A DNA stretch of 64,000 nt from positions 29,145 to 93,144 of the forward strand of contig CAZZHG010000002.1 in the NCBI GenBank assembly GCA_964653655.1. Direction: 5' to 3'. Positions 56,669 through 64,000 of this stretch are shown here, one piece after another. The first letter of the stretch is position 1; each line of letters opens with the position of its first letter. The translations under genes and the position numbers were made by a program. The notes below the pieces were generated by a model, which was not told the DNA's origin, ran no database searches, and was given only the letters and a program-made list of their open reading frames with translations. This DNA comes from CAZZHG01 sp964653655 (lineage in GTDB: Bacteria > Bdellovibrionota > FAC87 > UBA2466).

Positions 56669-57301
56669 ATGAACCAAGGACGGCGCAAAATTCTCCGGGC
56701 GCTCACTATCGCGCTCGCTCTTCTGCTGGGCCCTCCGGCTGTCGCCGGAAGCCGTGGCCTTCACGTCGCCGCAACCGGAATGCTTCTAGGCAGCTCCGCT
56801 CGGCAGGGCGGTCAAGGCCCTTCGGGGATGTCCTTCCTCACTCATTCGGATGTCGTTTACCATTTCTGGCACGTGGGCCTGGGGCTCTTCGGCCAATTCG
56901 ATTTTCAGGGATCCGCTCAAAAGGATATCGCGTACGGCCCCAAGTTCGAGGTTCACGTGGGCCCGTTCTATTCGGAAGTCGGGTGGGCGACCATCCAGCG
57001 TTCCTATACGGATCGCTCCATCGCCGGTGACACGGGTACCGGTTGGGTGGTCGGAGTCGGCGTGCGCTTCAGCGCGGGCGGCGGGCCTTCGAGAAGCGGT
57101 GGTGGTGGCGGTGGCGGCGGTCAGTCGTCGGGGGGAGGCCAAAGCTCTTCCCGTAGCTCGCCCAAACAAAGAGGCTGGTTCTTTCAGGCCACTTATCGAT
57201 ATCGCACCCAGCACATCACCAAACAGGACGGGCTGCCCATCGGAGAGACCATCACTCAGACGGACGGTTATCCGACGCTCGGTTTCGGTTTCATCTTCTA
57301 G
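56669..57301 (+). CDS. Outer-membrane-like protein with Gly/Ser-rich loop
   Basis: 210 aa from ATG 56669; an ATG at 56648 is inside a hairpin (arms TCCCGGC and GCCGGGA, 56641-56659) and has no ribosome site. The signal peptide ends near AVAGS. Beta strands (VYHFWHVGLGLFGQFDFQ, FYSEVGWATIQRSY, TGWVVGVGVRFSAG) suggest a small barrel, interrupted by a Gly/Ser-rich loop of about 25 residues, then a final strand ending GYPTLGFGFIF. The C-terminal Phe fits outer-membrane insertion. It precedes the NHL lipoprotein by 2 bp. Confidence 0.65.
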   Translation: MNQGRRKILRALTIALALLLGPPAVAGSRGLHVAATGMLLGSSARQGGQGPSGMSFLTHSDVVYHFWHVGLGLFGQFDFQGSAQKDIAYGPKFEVHVGPFYSEVGWATIQRSYTDRSIAGDTGTGWVVGVGVRFSAGGGPSRSGGGGGGGGQSSGGGQSSSRSSPKQRGWFFQATYRYRTQHITKQDGLPIGETITQTDGYPTLGFGFIF

Positions 57302-57303
57302 TC

Positions 57304-58125
57304 ATGAAAAAAGCTCTCTTACTGGTCGCGCTCGGCTTTCTCTTCTTCGCCGCGTGCGGCCGCTCTCCTTCTCGCCTGCTGCGCCAGGGCCTCGCTCCCG
57401 TTTTCGATTACCCGTTGTTCATGAGCGAAGGCGCGCCTGGAAAAATCTGGAAGTTCGATCGGGACCGCAACAAGACGCTGGTCGCCGAAGGGCTCAGCGA
57501 CCCGAGAGGGATAGCTACCGATCGCGCCAATCATCTCTACGTGGTCGAGCAGGGCGCAAACCGTCTCGTCCGGGTGAACATCGAGACCGGCGAGGTAACG
57601 GTGGTTCTGGAGTCTCTCGATATTCCGACCGCGGTCGCGGTCGATAGCGTCGGCGAGGTTTACGTCACCCAGGAAGGTTCGAAAACGATTCTTCGGGCGA
57701 GCGATCGGTCCACCCGCGCCACTTTCACAGAACGTCCCTCGGCGCTCGCATTCGGGGTGAACGACATACTGCTGGTCGGCACTTTCGATGACAACAAAGT
57801 CTACTGGGGAAACACATTGGACAACTCCGCGACCGTCGAGCAGCCGGTAAGCATCAGCACCGACTCGAACGGCCGCGTGTTCGTCGCGGAGGGCTCCACC
57901 ACTAACGCCCGTATCCTCCGTTTCCATCAGCAAGGTCCCACGGGCGAGACGGTGGTCGCCGACGCCCTTGGCGGCGTCTCCGGCATGGCCGTGGATCCGG
58001 TGGGGAACCTTTACGCCGTCGAGCAGGGCTCGGCACGCATCATCGTGATCACCTACGACAATCACCTTCTCGTGTGGTCCACCGACGTCGTGGACCCTCA
58101 ATACCTCGCCTTCACTCAATATTGA
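57304..58125 (+). CDS. NHL-repeat beta-propeller lipoprotein
   Basis: 273 aa with lipobox FAAC (Cys near 18). Repeated blade motifs: SDPRGIATDRANHLYVVEQGANRLVRV, IPTAVAVDSVGEVYVTQEGSKTILR, QPVSISTDSNGRVFVAEGSTTNARILRF and VSGMAVDPVGNLYAVEQGSARIIVI, the hydrophobic-x-hydrophobic-D-x-x-GN-x-YV pattern of NHL/SMP-30 propellers. Probably five or six blades, periplasmic binding role. The first copy of the inverted-repeat element starts at its stop codon. Confidence 0.8.
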   Translation: MKKALLLVALGFLFFAACGRSPSRLLRQGLAPVFDYPLFMSEGAPGKIWKFDRDRNKTLVAEGLSDPRGIATDRANHLYVVEQGANRLVRVNIETGEVTVVLESLDIPTAVAVDSVGEVYVTQEGSKTILRASDRSTRATFTERPSALAFGVNDILLVGTFDDNKVYWGNTLDNSATVEQPVSISTDSNGRVFVAEGSTTNARILRFHQQGPTGETVVADALGGVSGMAVDPVGNLYAVEQGSARIIVITYDNHLLVWSTDVVDPQYLAFTQY

Positions 58126-58270
58126 ACGGGTCCGCCTGAAGAGCGGGAGCGAGAGCGAGTCCAAGGAAGACATCTGATCTTCCGAATCGCAATTGCAGGC
58201 TCCGCACCCCCAAGGATTGGGCCATCCAGATCTAATAGACTTCCTTGCGCTCGCTCCCGCTCTCGCTCTT
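58124..58270. repeat. Inverted-repeat element, copy 1 (complete)
   Basis: The core, 58139-58270 (132 bp), has imperfect 31-bp terminal inverted repeats: 58139-58169 begins AAGAGCGGGAGCGAGAGCGAG and 58240-58270 ends in the complementary GCTCTCGCTCTT. Inside are GGAAG/CTTCC and ATCTG/CAGAT pairings and a GCAATTGC palindrome, all able to extend one long hairpin. The 15 nt before it (from GAACGGG at 58124) are also shared with copy 2. It could be a MITE-like element or a structured RNA at the 3' end of the preceding transcript. Confidence 0.75.
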
Positions 58271-58397
58271 CCCTTGCGGCCCCGTCATATTAAAGAGTTA
58301 GTTCCGGTGACAATCTTTGTCCTCGAAACGGCACCTCCAAGTTAGCTAAACTGCCCATCCTTTTCGTTGGGTGTGTAAAAATTTTGGGGGTTACTGA

Positions 58398-59492
58398 ATG
58401 CGGTCTTTCCTGATCGGTTTTCTTTCGCTCGCGCTCTGGGGATGCTCGGATTCCAAGGTGTCGGTCACGACTCACAAACCGCCCGCCGGCTGGCGCGGCG
58501 TCTATATCCTTGCGCCAGAGGAAATTGAATCCCGGCAAGGTCTCGCGTATTCGCAGGTCCTCTTTCTCGGAGGCGGCCAGGCTCAGGTGATGGGTTACGA
58601 TAAGGCGCTTCCGGATTGGGGATTCACGGTCGTCGCCGACAGCGCTCCCGCCAAAGACAATGGATTCCAGCTGAAGTGCCGCGCAATCTTTCTCTACCGC
58701 ACGGAAGGCAAAGCCAAAATCATCTACCACCAGGTTCAAGGCGAAGCCGGAAAATACATGGAAGTCGACAAGGCCACCGAGGAAGCCGCGAGAAAAATCA
58801 TGGCCGGCTCGGCTCGAATCGACTCCGTCATTCCGAAGGCGCTTCGCCACTGCGAAGACACGGCGGTTTCGTTCCATCCGCAGGTAAAGCCGGGTGGCGA
58901 AGTCGTTCTGGCTACCGACGGCCTGTCCTTTCAGACCCACGACTCCGAGGAGTTCCGCGCGGTCGTGAAGAAGCTACCCGTTCTCGCCGGCGAGCTGAAG
59001 GCGTGGACTGGAATCCCTCAAGGCTTCTCCCGCGCGGGAGAAGGCATGTACGAGGCTCCCTCCAACGAATATCTTCCGATGCCCCAAACCAAAAAGTTTT
59101 ACGGTCCGAGGATGTGGTCGGCGCAAACCCGCGCCGAGGGCGGGCTTCTGCTCAAGGGTTCCGTGCCCGCCCGTCCGAACGTGAAGGCGGCGAAGTCGGG
59201 CTTCGAGACAAACGAGTTTTTGTATAACCTCATCGAGCGCGGCGAATGGGTCGAGCCCCGGCTGGTCGACGCTCACCTTTACTCCACCGCGAACGGCGCG
59301 GAACGCGAGCTTGGCAAACCTTCCGTTTCGGCCGACGGCCTCGAGATCTCGGCCGCCGAGTTAGGTGAGGGGATGCGGATGGAGATCGATTACTCCATTC
59401 CGGGCGACGACGCTCACGTGCTCGTGCAGACGCTCACTCTCTCTGCTGACGGCAAGCTGACCGCCTCGAAAGTGGAGCTCGTACTGAAATAA
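58398..59492 (+). CDS. Lipoprotein of unknown function between two repeat elements
   Basis: 364 aa with lipobox LWGC (Cys near 16). No known family seen. Notable blocks are WRGVYILAPEEIESRQGLAYSQVLFLGGG, AKIIYHQVQGEAGKYMEVDKATEEAARKIMAG, and a C-terminal beta region MRMEIDYSIPGDDAHVLVQTLTLSADGKL. About 350 extracytoplasmic residues. Copies 1 and 2 of the inverted-repeat element lie just before and just after the gene, so its transcript could be processed or terminated by them. Confidence 0.7.
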   Translation: MRSFLIGFLSLALWGCSDSKVSVTTHKPPAGWRGVYILAPEEIESRQGLAYSQVLFLGGGQAQVMGYDKALPDWGFTVVADSAPAKDNGFQLKCRAIFLYRTEGKAKIIYHQVQGEAGKYMEVDKATEEAARKIMAGSARIDSVIPKALRHCEDTAVSFHPQVKPGGEVVLATDGLSFQTHDSEEFRAVVKKLPVLAGELKAWTGIPQGFSRAGEGMYEAPSNEYLPMPQTKKFYGPRMWSAQTRAEGGLLLKGSVPARPNVKAAKSGFETNEFLYNLIERGEWVEPRLVDAHLYSTANGAERELGKPSVSADGLEISAAELGEGMRMEIDYSIPGDDAHVLVQTLTLSADGKLTASKVELVLK

Positions 59493-59493
59493 G

Positions 59494-59621
59494 GAACGGG
59501 CCCGTTAGAAGAGCGACAGCGAGAGCGAGCGCAAGGAAGACATCTGATCTTCTTCGCCCGCAATTGCAGGCTTACGCCGTCGCTTCGGATTCTGGAGTTC
59601 GAGATCGAATAGACTTCCTTG
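59494..59621. repeat. Inverted-repeat element, copy 2 (3' end truncated)
   Basis: Shares with copy 1 the leader GAACGGG-N-CCG, the left arm from 59509 (AAGAGCGACAGCGAGAGCGAG), AAGGAAGACATCTGATCTTC, the GCAATTGCAGG palindrome and the right-hand AATAGACTTCCTTG. The outer GC-rich right arm is absent: after CTTCCTTG the sequence runs into the SGNH hydrolase gene end. The gap loop between is diverged but keeps the ability to pair. Confidence 0.7.
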
Positions 59622-59624
59622 GGA

Positions 59625-60497
59625 TTAGAAGTAGGTGTTGCGGAAAATGTTCTCGGCGATTCGATCCTGCCCGATCGCGCTCAGGTGGTAGCAGTCGATG
59701 GCGAAGAAGCTGGGAACGAAATCCAGCGCCGTGACCTTGTCGAGGTACTCGAACCGGTTCGATTTGGAGTCCCGGTTGTACTTCTGGACGAGCTTTTCCA
59801 GGGCGGCGTTCATGCCGTCCACGCGCGGCTGAAGAAAATCCACGAGCTTTCCGTCCTTCAGCATCTGGTAGTAGACCGGGCAGTACGGGAAGAACTTGCG
59901 CCAGTTGTCCTCGCATTTGTAGCTGGTACTTTTCCCCTGATACCAGCCGACTCCATCCAAAGCGACGAACACTTTGTCCACGCGGGTCACCATCATTAGG
60001 TAGGCGCGCGACCCGGTGTGGGTCTTGTCCCATTGGGCGAGAACCGTGTCATACGCCCGCTCGAACTCCTGCACGACCTCGTCCGTGGGCTTGGAACTTC
60101 CGCAGATGTCGTTGTGACCGGAGAAGAAGAGGGCGCCGACGTCGTCTTCCTGCTCCCCGAGCTGGTCGAGCATCCCTAGCACTCCGGAAGCGGAAACGCC
60201 CCGGTTGACCAAATCCACGGTGGATCCGTCCGCTCTCAGCCGCTCGGCGAGCTTCGCCGGCCAGGCGAGGTCGGGACGGAGATACGGCTGGGCGTACTTG
60301 AAGTCGGTCGTGAGCGAGAACATCGCCAGATCGGAGAGGATCTTGCTGAAGCCCTTCAATGTGGGCGGCGCCGTCACGTTCGTGCCCGCCAAAAAACCGG
60401 CGGTCAGAGAATCGCCGTAGGCCTCCAGCTTATGGCCCGGGTTTGCGAGCGCCAGCTGAGGCACGAGAAACAAAATCCCAAGGGTAACTGCCTTCAT
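59625..60497 (-). CDS. SGNH/GDSL-family lipase or esterase
   Basis: 290 aa with signal peptide (LALA-NP). Block I AYGDSLTAGF with nucleophile Ser30, block III FFSGHNDIC (Asn), block V DCYHLSAIG (catalytic Asp and His) are all present. The enzyme should hydrolyse ester bonds of lipids or acylated sugars outside the cytoplasm. Strong GGGGGGAGGAA ribosome site before ATG 60497. The stop (59625) is adjacent to repeat copy 2. The flagellar operon diverges from it 221 bp away. Confidence 0.85.
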   Translation of the reverse strand: MKAVTLGILFLVPQLALANPGHKLEAYGDSLTAGFLAGTNVTAPPTLKGFSKILSDLAMFSLTTDFKYAQPYLRPDLAWPAKLAERLRADGSTVDLVNRGVSASGVLGMLDQLGEQEDDVGALFFSGHNDICGSSKPTDEVVQEFERAYDTVLAQWDKTHTGSRAYLMMVTRVDKVFVALDGVGWYQGKSTSYKCEDNWRKFFPYCPVYYQMLKDGKLVDFLQPRVDGMNAALEKLVQKYNRDSKSNRFEYLDKVTALDFVPSFFAIDCYHLSAIGQDRIAENIFRNTYF

Positions 60498-60578
60498 GGA
60501 TTTCCTCCCCCCAAGCGCGGAAATTACCCCCGCGTCAGTCAGCCGGGTAGAGAAAATCCTAACTTGTTAACGGAATCT

Positions 60579-60599
60579 TTTTTCCCCTTTAGGGAAAAA
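60579..60599. promoter_or_regulatory. Inverted repeat upstream of flagellar sigma-54 promoter
   Basis: TTTTTCCC and GGGAAAAA (60579-60586 and 60592-60599) form a perfect 8-bp-arm inverted repeat centred about 88 bp before the predicted flgF transcript start. It is in a suitable place for an enhancer of the sigma-54 promoter but could also be part of the promoter region of the divergent SGNH gene. Confidence 0.35.
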
Positions 60600-60649
60600 C
60601 TTTTCCCCCTCCACCAAGTCCCACCGTCACAATTTCAACGGTTTGAGCA

Positions 60650-60665
60650 TGGCACCGGGGTTGCA
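60650..60665 (+). promoter_or_regulatory. Sigma-54 (-24/-12) promoter of flgF operon
   Basis: TGGCACCGGGGTTGCA matches the consensus TGGCAC-N5-TTGCA fully, with exactly 10 nt between GG (60651-60652) and GC. Transcription would begin near 60677, 42 nt before flgF. Sigma-54 control of flagellar rod/hook genes is well known in many proteobacterial lineages. Confidence 0.85.
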
Positions 60666-60718
60666 GACATTAAGGGGGCACCCGTTTCGGAATCTCCACA
60701 CTAAAAGTTGAGACAAAC

Positions 60719-61555
60719 ATGGACAAAGGCATCTACACGGCCCTTTCGGGCGGCATTGCGCGGGCTCACGAAGTGGAGCTGCTCGCGAACAATCTAGCCA
60801 ACGTGAACACGCCCGGCTTCAAGCGCGACGCCGGCACGTTCAACGAGTACCTCACGGGACTGCGGCGTAACGACTCCGTGGAAGGCTTGAAGCGGGAAGT
60901 CGAGAACGCCGCGCTTGGCACGCGCACCGACGGCGACAAGAGCTTCGTCGAAATGGACGGCGTCTACACTGATTTTCGCCAAGGCGCGCTCCAGAAGACG
61001 GGCCGGGACTTCGACATGGGCATTCAGGGCAAGGGCCTGTTCGAAGTGCTCACGCCCGCGGGCATCCGTTTCACGCGGCAAGGCAACTTCACCGCAGACG
61101 GCGACGGCCGGCTCGTGACAACCTCGGGACACTTGGTGCTCGCGCGCGATCCCCGTCTGACCCAGCCGGTGGAAGGGCGCTACGAGCCCACGGAACCGGC
61201 GGCTCGGGTGATTCAAATCGGCCGCATCGGCAAGATCGAAGTGACGCCCGATGCGCGGGTCCTACAGGGCGGCGCCGAGATAGCACAGCTTTCGATCGTG
61301 GAATTTCACGAGCCGCAGTGGCTCGAAAAGCAGGGGAACGGACTTTTCCGAAATACCCACGAAGACAATTTGAAGCACATCCCGCCCGAGACCCAGGTGA
61401 TTCAGGGGTTTCTGGAGGGCTCCAACGTGAATCCCATCCATGAAATGACGAGGCTCATCGAGGCGACCCGCGCTTACGAGTCTCAGCTGCAGACGATCAA
61501 GACCTACGGGGAGATCGACTCCCGTTCCGTGAACGACATCGCCCGCCTTCGTTAG
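60719..61555 (+). CDS. flgF: Flagellar basal-body rod protein FlgF
   Basis: 278 aa. N-terminal rod motif GIARAHEVELLANNLANVNTPGFKRD and the C-terminal partner SNVNPIHEMTRLIEATRAYESQLQTIKTY are present, with the middle FlgF/G-type D1 domain (DMGIQGKGLFEVLTPAGIRFTRQGNF). FlgF is a proximal rod subunit. It is about the length expected. flgG follows 26 bp after the stop. The start ATG at 60719 has no strong Shine-Dalgarno. Confidence 0.92.
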   Translation: MDKGIYTALSGGIARAHEVELLANNLANVNTPGFKRDAGTFNEYLTGLRRNDSVEGLKREVENAALGTRTDGDKSFVEMDGVYTDFRQGALQKTGRDFDMGIQGKGLFEVLTPAGIRFTRQGNFTADGDGRLVTTSGHLVLARDPRLTQPVEGRYEPTEPAARVIQIGRIGKIEVTPDARVLQGGAEIAQLSIVEFHEPQWLEKQGNGLFRNTHEDNLKHIPPETQVIQGFLEGSNVNPIHEMTRLIEATRAYESQLQTIKTYGEIDSRSVNDIARLR

Positions 61556-61580
61556 GCGCAATCCCTAAACCGGAGACCCT

Positions 61581-62363
61581 ATGGTAAACGCCCTTCACTC
61601 CGCCGCTTCCGGAATGGAAGCCCAGATGGAACAGATCGAAAACATCGCGAACAACCTCGCGAACGTGAACACCACCGGCTACAAGCGCTCGCGCGCCGAG
61701 TTTCAGGATTTGCTTTACGAGACCCTTCAGGAGCCGGGCGCGAATACGTCGGCGCAGACGCAAGCGCCGGTGGGCATACAACGCGGCATGGGCGTAACCG
61801 TGTCGGGCACCCAGCGTAATTTCGAGCAGGGCTCGCCCCAGGCGACGAGCCGGGACATGGACGTGATGATCAAGGGGGACGGCTTCTTCGTCGTGGCGCT
61901 GCCCAACGGGGAGACGGCGTTCCGCCGCGACGGCGCGTTCTACAAGAGCGCCTCGGGCCGCATCGAGACCGTGGAAGGGTATCCGGTTCAGCCCGAGATC
62001 GTGGTCCCGGCCAATGCGAAAAAGATCGAGATTGCCGAAGACGGCGTAGTGCAGGCGGTCTTCTCCGAGATGGAGCGCACGCAAATCGGCCAGATTCAGC
62101 TCGCCACCTTCGTGAACAACGGCGGGTTGAAGGCGATGGGGAAAAACCTGTTCCTCGCCACCGAAGCGAGCGGCCAGGCGAATCTCGCGACCCCGAACGA
62201 CGGCATCGCCGGCGGGCTTCTCCAACACCATCTGGAAGCCTCCAACGTCGACATCGTCCGGGAAATGACCAACATGATTTCCGCCCAACGGGCCTTCGAG
62301 CTCAACTCGAAGGTCGTCCAATCCGTCGATCAAATCCTTCAACACACGGTGAGCGTCCGATGA
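61581..62363 (+). CDS. flgG: Flagellar basal-body rod protein FlgG
   Basis: 260 aa. NALHSAASGMEAQMEQIENIANNLANVNTTGYKRSRAEFQDLLYE at the N-terminus and SNVDIVREMTNMISAQRAFELNSKVVQSVDQIL at the C-terminus identify FlgG, with the FlgG-type TVSGTQRNFEQGSPQ insertion after the N-terminal helix. It forms the distal rod. The stop overlaps flgA by 4 bp (ATGA). Confidence 0.95.
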   Translation: MVNALHSAASGMEAQMEQIENIANNLANVNTTGYKRSRAEFQDLLYETLQEPGANTSAQTQAPVGIQRGMGVTVSGTQRNFEQGSPQATSRDMDVMIKGDGFFVVALPNGETAFRRDGAFYKSASGRIETVEGYPVQPEIVVPANAKKIEIAEDGVVQAVFSEMERTQIGQIQLATFVNNGGLKAMGKNLFLATEASGQANLATPNDGIAGGLLQHHLEASNVDIVREMTNMISAQRAFELNSKVVQSVDQILQHTVSVR

Positions 62364-63004
62364 AACTAGTACTCCTCTTCCTGGTAGCGGTTAGCAGCGT
62401 GTTCGCGGCCACGACGCCCGAACAAGCCCTAGAGAAAGCCGTCCGCAAGGCTATCGGCCACGCGGCGAAAATCGAAGTGCGTAAAGTGAGTCTCAACAGC
62501 CCGTGGCCGAACGGGGCCGAGGCCCGCATCCTCAACCCCGAGCACCCCTACGGTCTCGTCGCCTTCGAGAGCGCGGCCGGAGGAGCTGCCGGCGCCGTCG
62601 GCGGTACGGCCGAGGTGAGGGTGACGACGAAAGTGCTGGTCGCTGCGGGATCCATTTCCGACGGCGCGTCCTTCACCTCGTCGAACACGCGGCTCGAGGA
62701 ACGCGAGCTCAGCCGGATGGCCTCCGGCGGTTACCATACTTCGCTCACCACGCTCGAGCCGATGCGCGCGCGCGGCCGGGTTCCGGCGGGGGCCGTAATC
62801 GGCATCCGGCACACTCAAGCACCGGTGTTGGTTCAACCAGGCCAGATGGTCGACCTCCTCGTTCAAAAAGGGGGGCTCACGGTGAAGGCCCGGGTGGAGG
62901 CGCTGCAACGGGGACGGGATCAGGAATGGATTCGGGTCCGCAACACGGCGACCAAAAAGATTCTACAGGCGAAAGTGGTCGACGAGAGCACCGTCTCTCT
63001 CTGA
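62360..63004 (+). CDS. flgA: Flagellar P-ring assembly chaperone FlgA
   Basis: 214 aa with signal peptide (SSVFAATT). The SAF-like domain at the C-terminal half (RGRVPAGAVIGIRHTQAPVLVQPGQMVDLLVQKGGLTVKARVEALQRGRDQEWIRVRNTATKKILQAKVVDES) is typical of FlgA. FlgA helps FlgI form the P ring in the periplasm. It lies between flgG and flgH, as in related lineages. Confidence 0.88.
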   Translation: MKLVLLFLVAVSSVFAATTPEQALEKAVRKAIGHAAKIEVRKVSLNSPWPNGAEARILNPEHPYGLVAFESAAGGAAGAVGGTAEVRVTTKVLVAAGSISDGASFTSSNTRLEERELSRMASGGYHTSLTTLEPMRARGRVPAGAVIGIRHTQAPVLVQPGQMVDLLVQKGGLTVKARVEALQRGRDQEWIRVRNTATKKILQAKVVDESTVSL

Positions 63005-63013
63005 GGAGTGAAC

Positions 63014-63649
63014 ATGCGCTGGATTTCCTTACTGCTCTTTGGCTGTTTGTTCGTTACGGCGCTCGTCGGTTGCGCCACCGCCGATCTTCGGCCCGTGCTG
63101 GACACGACGAAGAAACCCAAGCCCGTGGCCGTCGCCCCGTCGAAGCCGTGCCCGAAGGAGCTCGGCTCCATCTGGTGCGACAACTCCGACTGGAACGACA
63201 TCTATTCGGAGTCGCCGAACCGCTTTCCGGGCGACACGATTCTCGTGAAACTCTCGCCGCGCTTCCGCCAGCAGATGGCTCGCCGGCTGAAGCGGGAATA
63301 CCCGGTTCGGGTGAAGACGAAGGTGGAGGGCATCGAGAAGGGCAAGCCCAAGGTCGTCGCCAAGGTCGAGAACACGGGCGAGCAACTCTTCGAGGACGAC
63401 ACGCAGCAGTTTTACGTGACGATCACGGAAGTACTTCCGCGCTTTCTTTATAAGGTGCGGGCTCAGGAGACCATCCGGCTCGGCGGCCGCGAGCCCATCG
63501 TGACCTTAGAGGCGGAAATCCGAAACCGCGACATCGAGGCGGACGAAAGCCTCAGCTCGGACTCGCTCCAGAACACCGCTTTCGAGATCAAGCCGTACGG
63601 AGGCGATCGTCAGATCGCTTCCGAGGAAGCGGCGGAGGAAAACTCATGA
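63014..63649 (+). CDS. flgH: Flagellar L-ring lipoprotein FlgH
   Basis: 211 aa from ATG 63014, with TGAGGAG 5 nt upstream; GTG at 63008 is inside that site. Lipobox LVGC. The mature part contains SIWCDNSDWNDIYSESPNRFPGDTILVKL and a C-terminal FlgH-type segment (QFYVTITEVLPRFLYKVRAQETIRLGGREPIVTLEAEIRNRDIEADESLSSDSLQNTAFEI). It forms the outer-membrane L ring. flgI begins within its stop codon. Confidence 0.85.
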   Translation: MRWISLLLFGCLFVTALVGCATADLRPVLDTTKKPKPVAVAPSKPCPKELGSIWCDNSDWNDIYSESPNRFPGDTILVKLSPRFRQQMARRLKREYPVRVKTKVEGIEKGKPKVVAKVENTGEQLFEDDTQQFYVTITEVLPRFLYKVRAQETIRLGGREPIVTLEAEIRNRDIEADESLSSDSLQNTAFEIKPYGGDRQIASEEAAEENS

Positions 63650-64000
63650 GATTACTACTTCTGGCACTACTGGTTTCGGGCGCGGCTCACGCCACCCGCA
63701 TCAAGGATCTGGCGAGCATCCGCGGCGCCCGTATCAACCAGCTTTCGGGCTACGGAATCGTCGTGGGCCTTTCCAACTCCGGTGACAAGAGCTTCCCACT
63801 GACGGACAACTCCCTAGGTCTCGTCGTCAAAGGGCTCGGGGTCGAGCAGCGGATAGGTAAGGGCGAAAGCAGGAATGCCGCGGCCGTCATGGTGACGGCG
63901 ACCCTTCCGGCCTTCAGCCGGGTTGGCTCGCAAATCGACGTGACCGTGTCGAGCATCGGCACCGCGACGTCGCTCGACGGCGGGACCCTCGTGATGACTT
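63646..64000 (+). CDS. flgI: Flagellar P-ring protein FlgI (partial, runs off the window)
   Basis: 118 residues and a partial codon are visible. ATG at 63646 overlaps the flgH stop (ATGA). Signal peptide MRLLLLALLVSGAAHA, then TRIKDLASIRGARINQLSGYGIVVGLSNSGDKS and the VMVTATLPAFSRVGSQIDVTVSSIGTATSLDGGTLVMT region, which are characteristic of FlgI. The reading frame is open to the end of the window, so the gene continues beyond 64000. Confidence 0.93.
   Translation, partial: MRLLLLALLVSGAAHATRIKDLASIRGARINQLSGYGIVVGLSNSGDKSFPLTDNSLGLVVKGLGVEQRIGKGESRNAAAVMVTATLPAFSRVGSQIDVTVSSIGTATSLDGGTLVMT

Noticed and set aside
1..64000. CRISPR arrays, prophage and intact insertion sequences
   Set aside because: No regularly spaced direct repeats, no cas, integrase, transposase or phage structural genes were seen in any reading frame.

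Overview
The window is a gene-dense (roughly 90% coding), high-GC stretch of a Gram-negative bacterial chromosome. It has an outer membrane (many lipoproteins, beta-barrel proteins and FlgH/FlgI ring proteins), a flagellum and sigma-54 control. A TIGR02147-type regulator, FHA/sigma-54 activators, Ser/Thr kinases and many short secreted proteins of unknown function point to the Bdellovibrionota (former delta-proteobacterial predators and their free-living relatives). This placement is inferred from gene content; no rRNA is present. There is no prophage, intact insertion sequence or CRISPR array.

Layout. 47-1096: di-haem cytochrome c peroxidase lipoprotein. 1185-8166: phosphate regulon phoB-phoR-pstS-pstC-pstA-pstB-phoU, with 11-bp-periodic repeats that look like Pho boxes before phoB and pstS. 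8169-9160: thioesterase and a small secreted protein. 9201-11663: kynurenine 3-monooxygenase and tryptophan 2,3-dioxygenase. 11763-13343: Aur1-type PAP2 membrane enzyme and a secreted protein. 13514-20905: an eight-gene surface-glycan operon (GT-B protein, SpsF-like cytidylyltransferase, split transketolase, class III aminotransferase, SDR, NeuB-family synthase without SAF domain, fatty acid hydroxylase). 20902-26479: EEP phosphodiesterase, DUF354 protein, TIGR02147 regulator with a HEXXH/barrel protein, and a lipoprotein. 26593-32749: SDR, Ser/Thr kinase, FHA-GAF-sigma-54 activator and, behind a clear sigma-54 promoter with an upstream palindrome, an outer-membrane protein and two paralogous lipoproteins.

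32804-47520 is almost all on the minus strand: FKBP isomerase, infA, a sterol-desaturase-family hydroxylase, a seven-gene operon that looks like a complete ABC/LolA-like/outer-membrane export route, and a second tight operon (DUF1704 metallopeptidase-like, GMC alcohol oxidase with small partner, aldehyde dehydrogenase, PLP racemase/aldolase-like protein, CPBP protease). 47588-49767: hutG-hutF for histidine degradation. 49945-50016: tRNA-Gln(UUG). 50024-51801: ECF sigma factor with a degenerate kinase partner. 51932-54730: small secreted protein, OppA-like lipoprotein, HU, and a divergent speD. 54944-60497: secreted proteins, including a lipoprotein bracketed by two copies of a roughly 130-bp inverted-repeat element, and an SGNH hydrolase. 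60719-end: flagellar rod/ring operon flgF-flgG-flgA-flgH-flgI behind a near-consensus sigma-54 promoter; flgI runs off the window.

The strongest candidates for undescribed biology are the envelope export operon (34585-40441), the split-transketolase glycan operon, the sigma-54 regulon of unknown lipoproteins, the inverted-repeat element pair, the ECF/pseudokinase pair, and a SpeD lacking the expected processing histidine.
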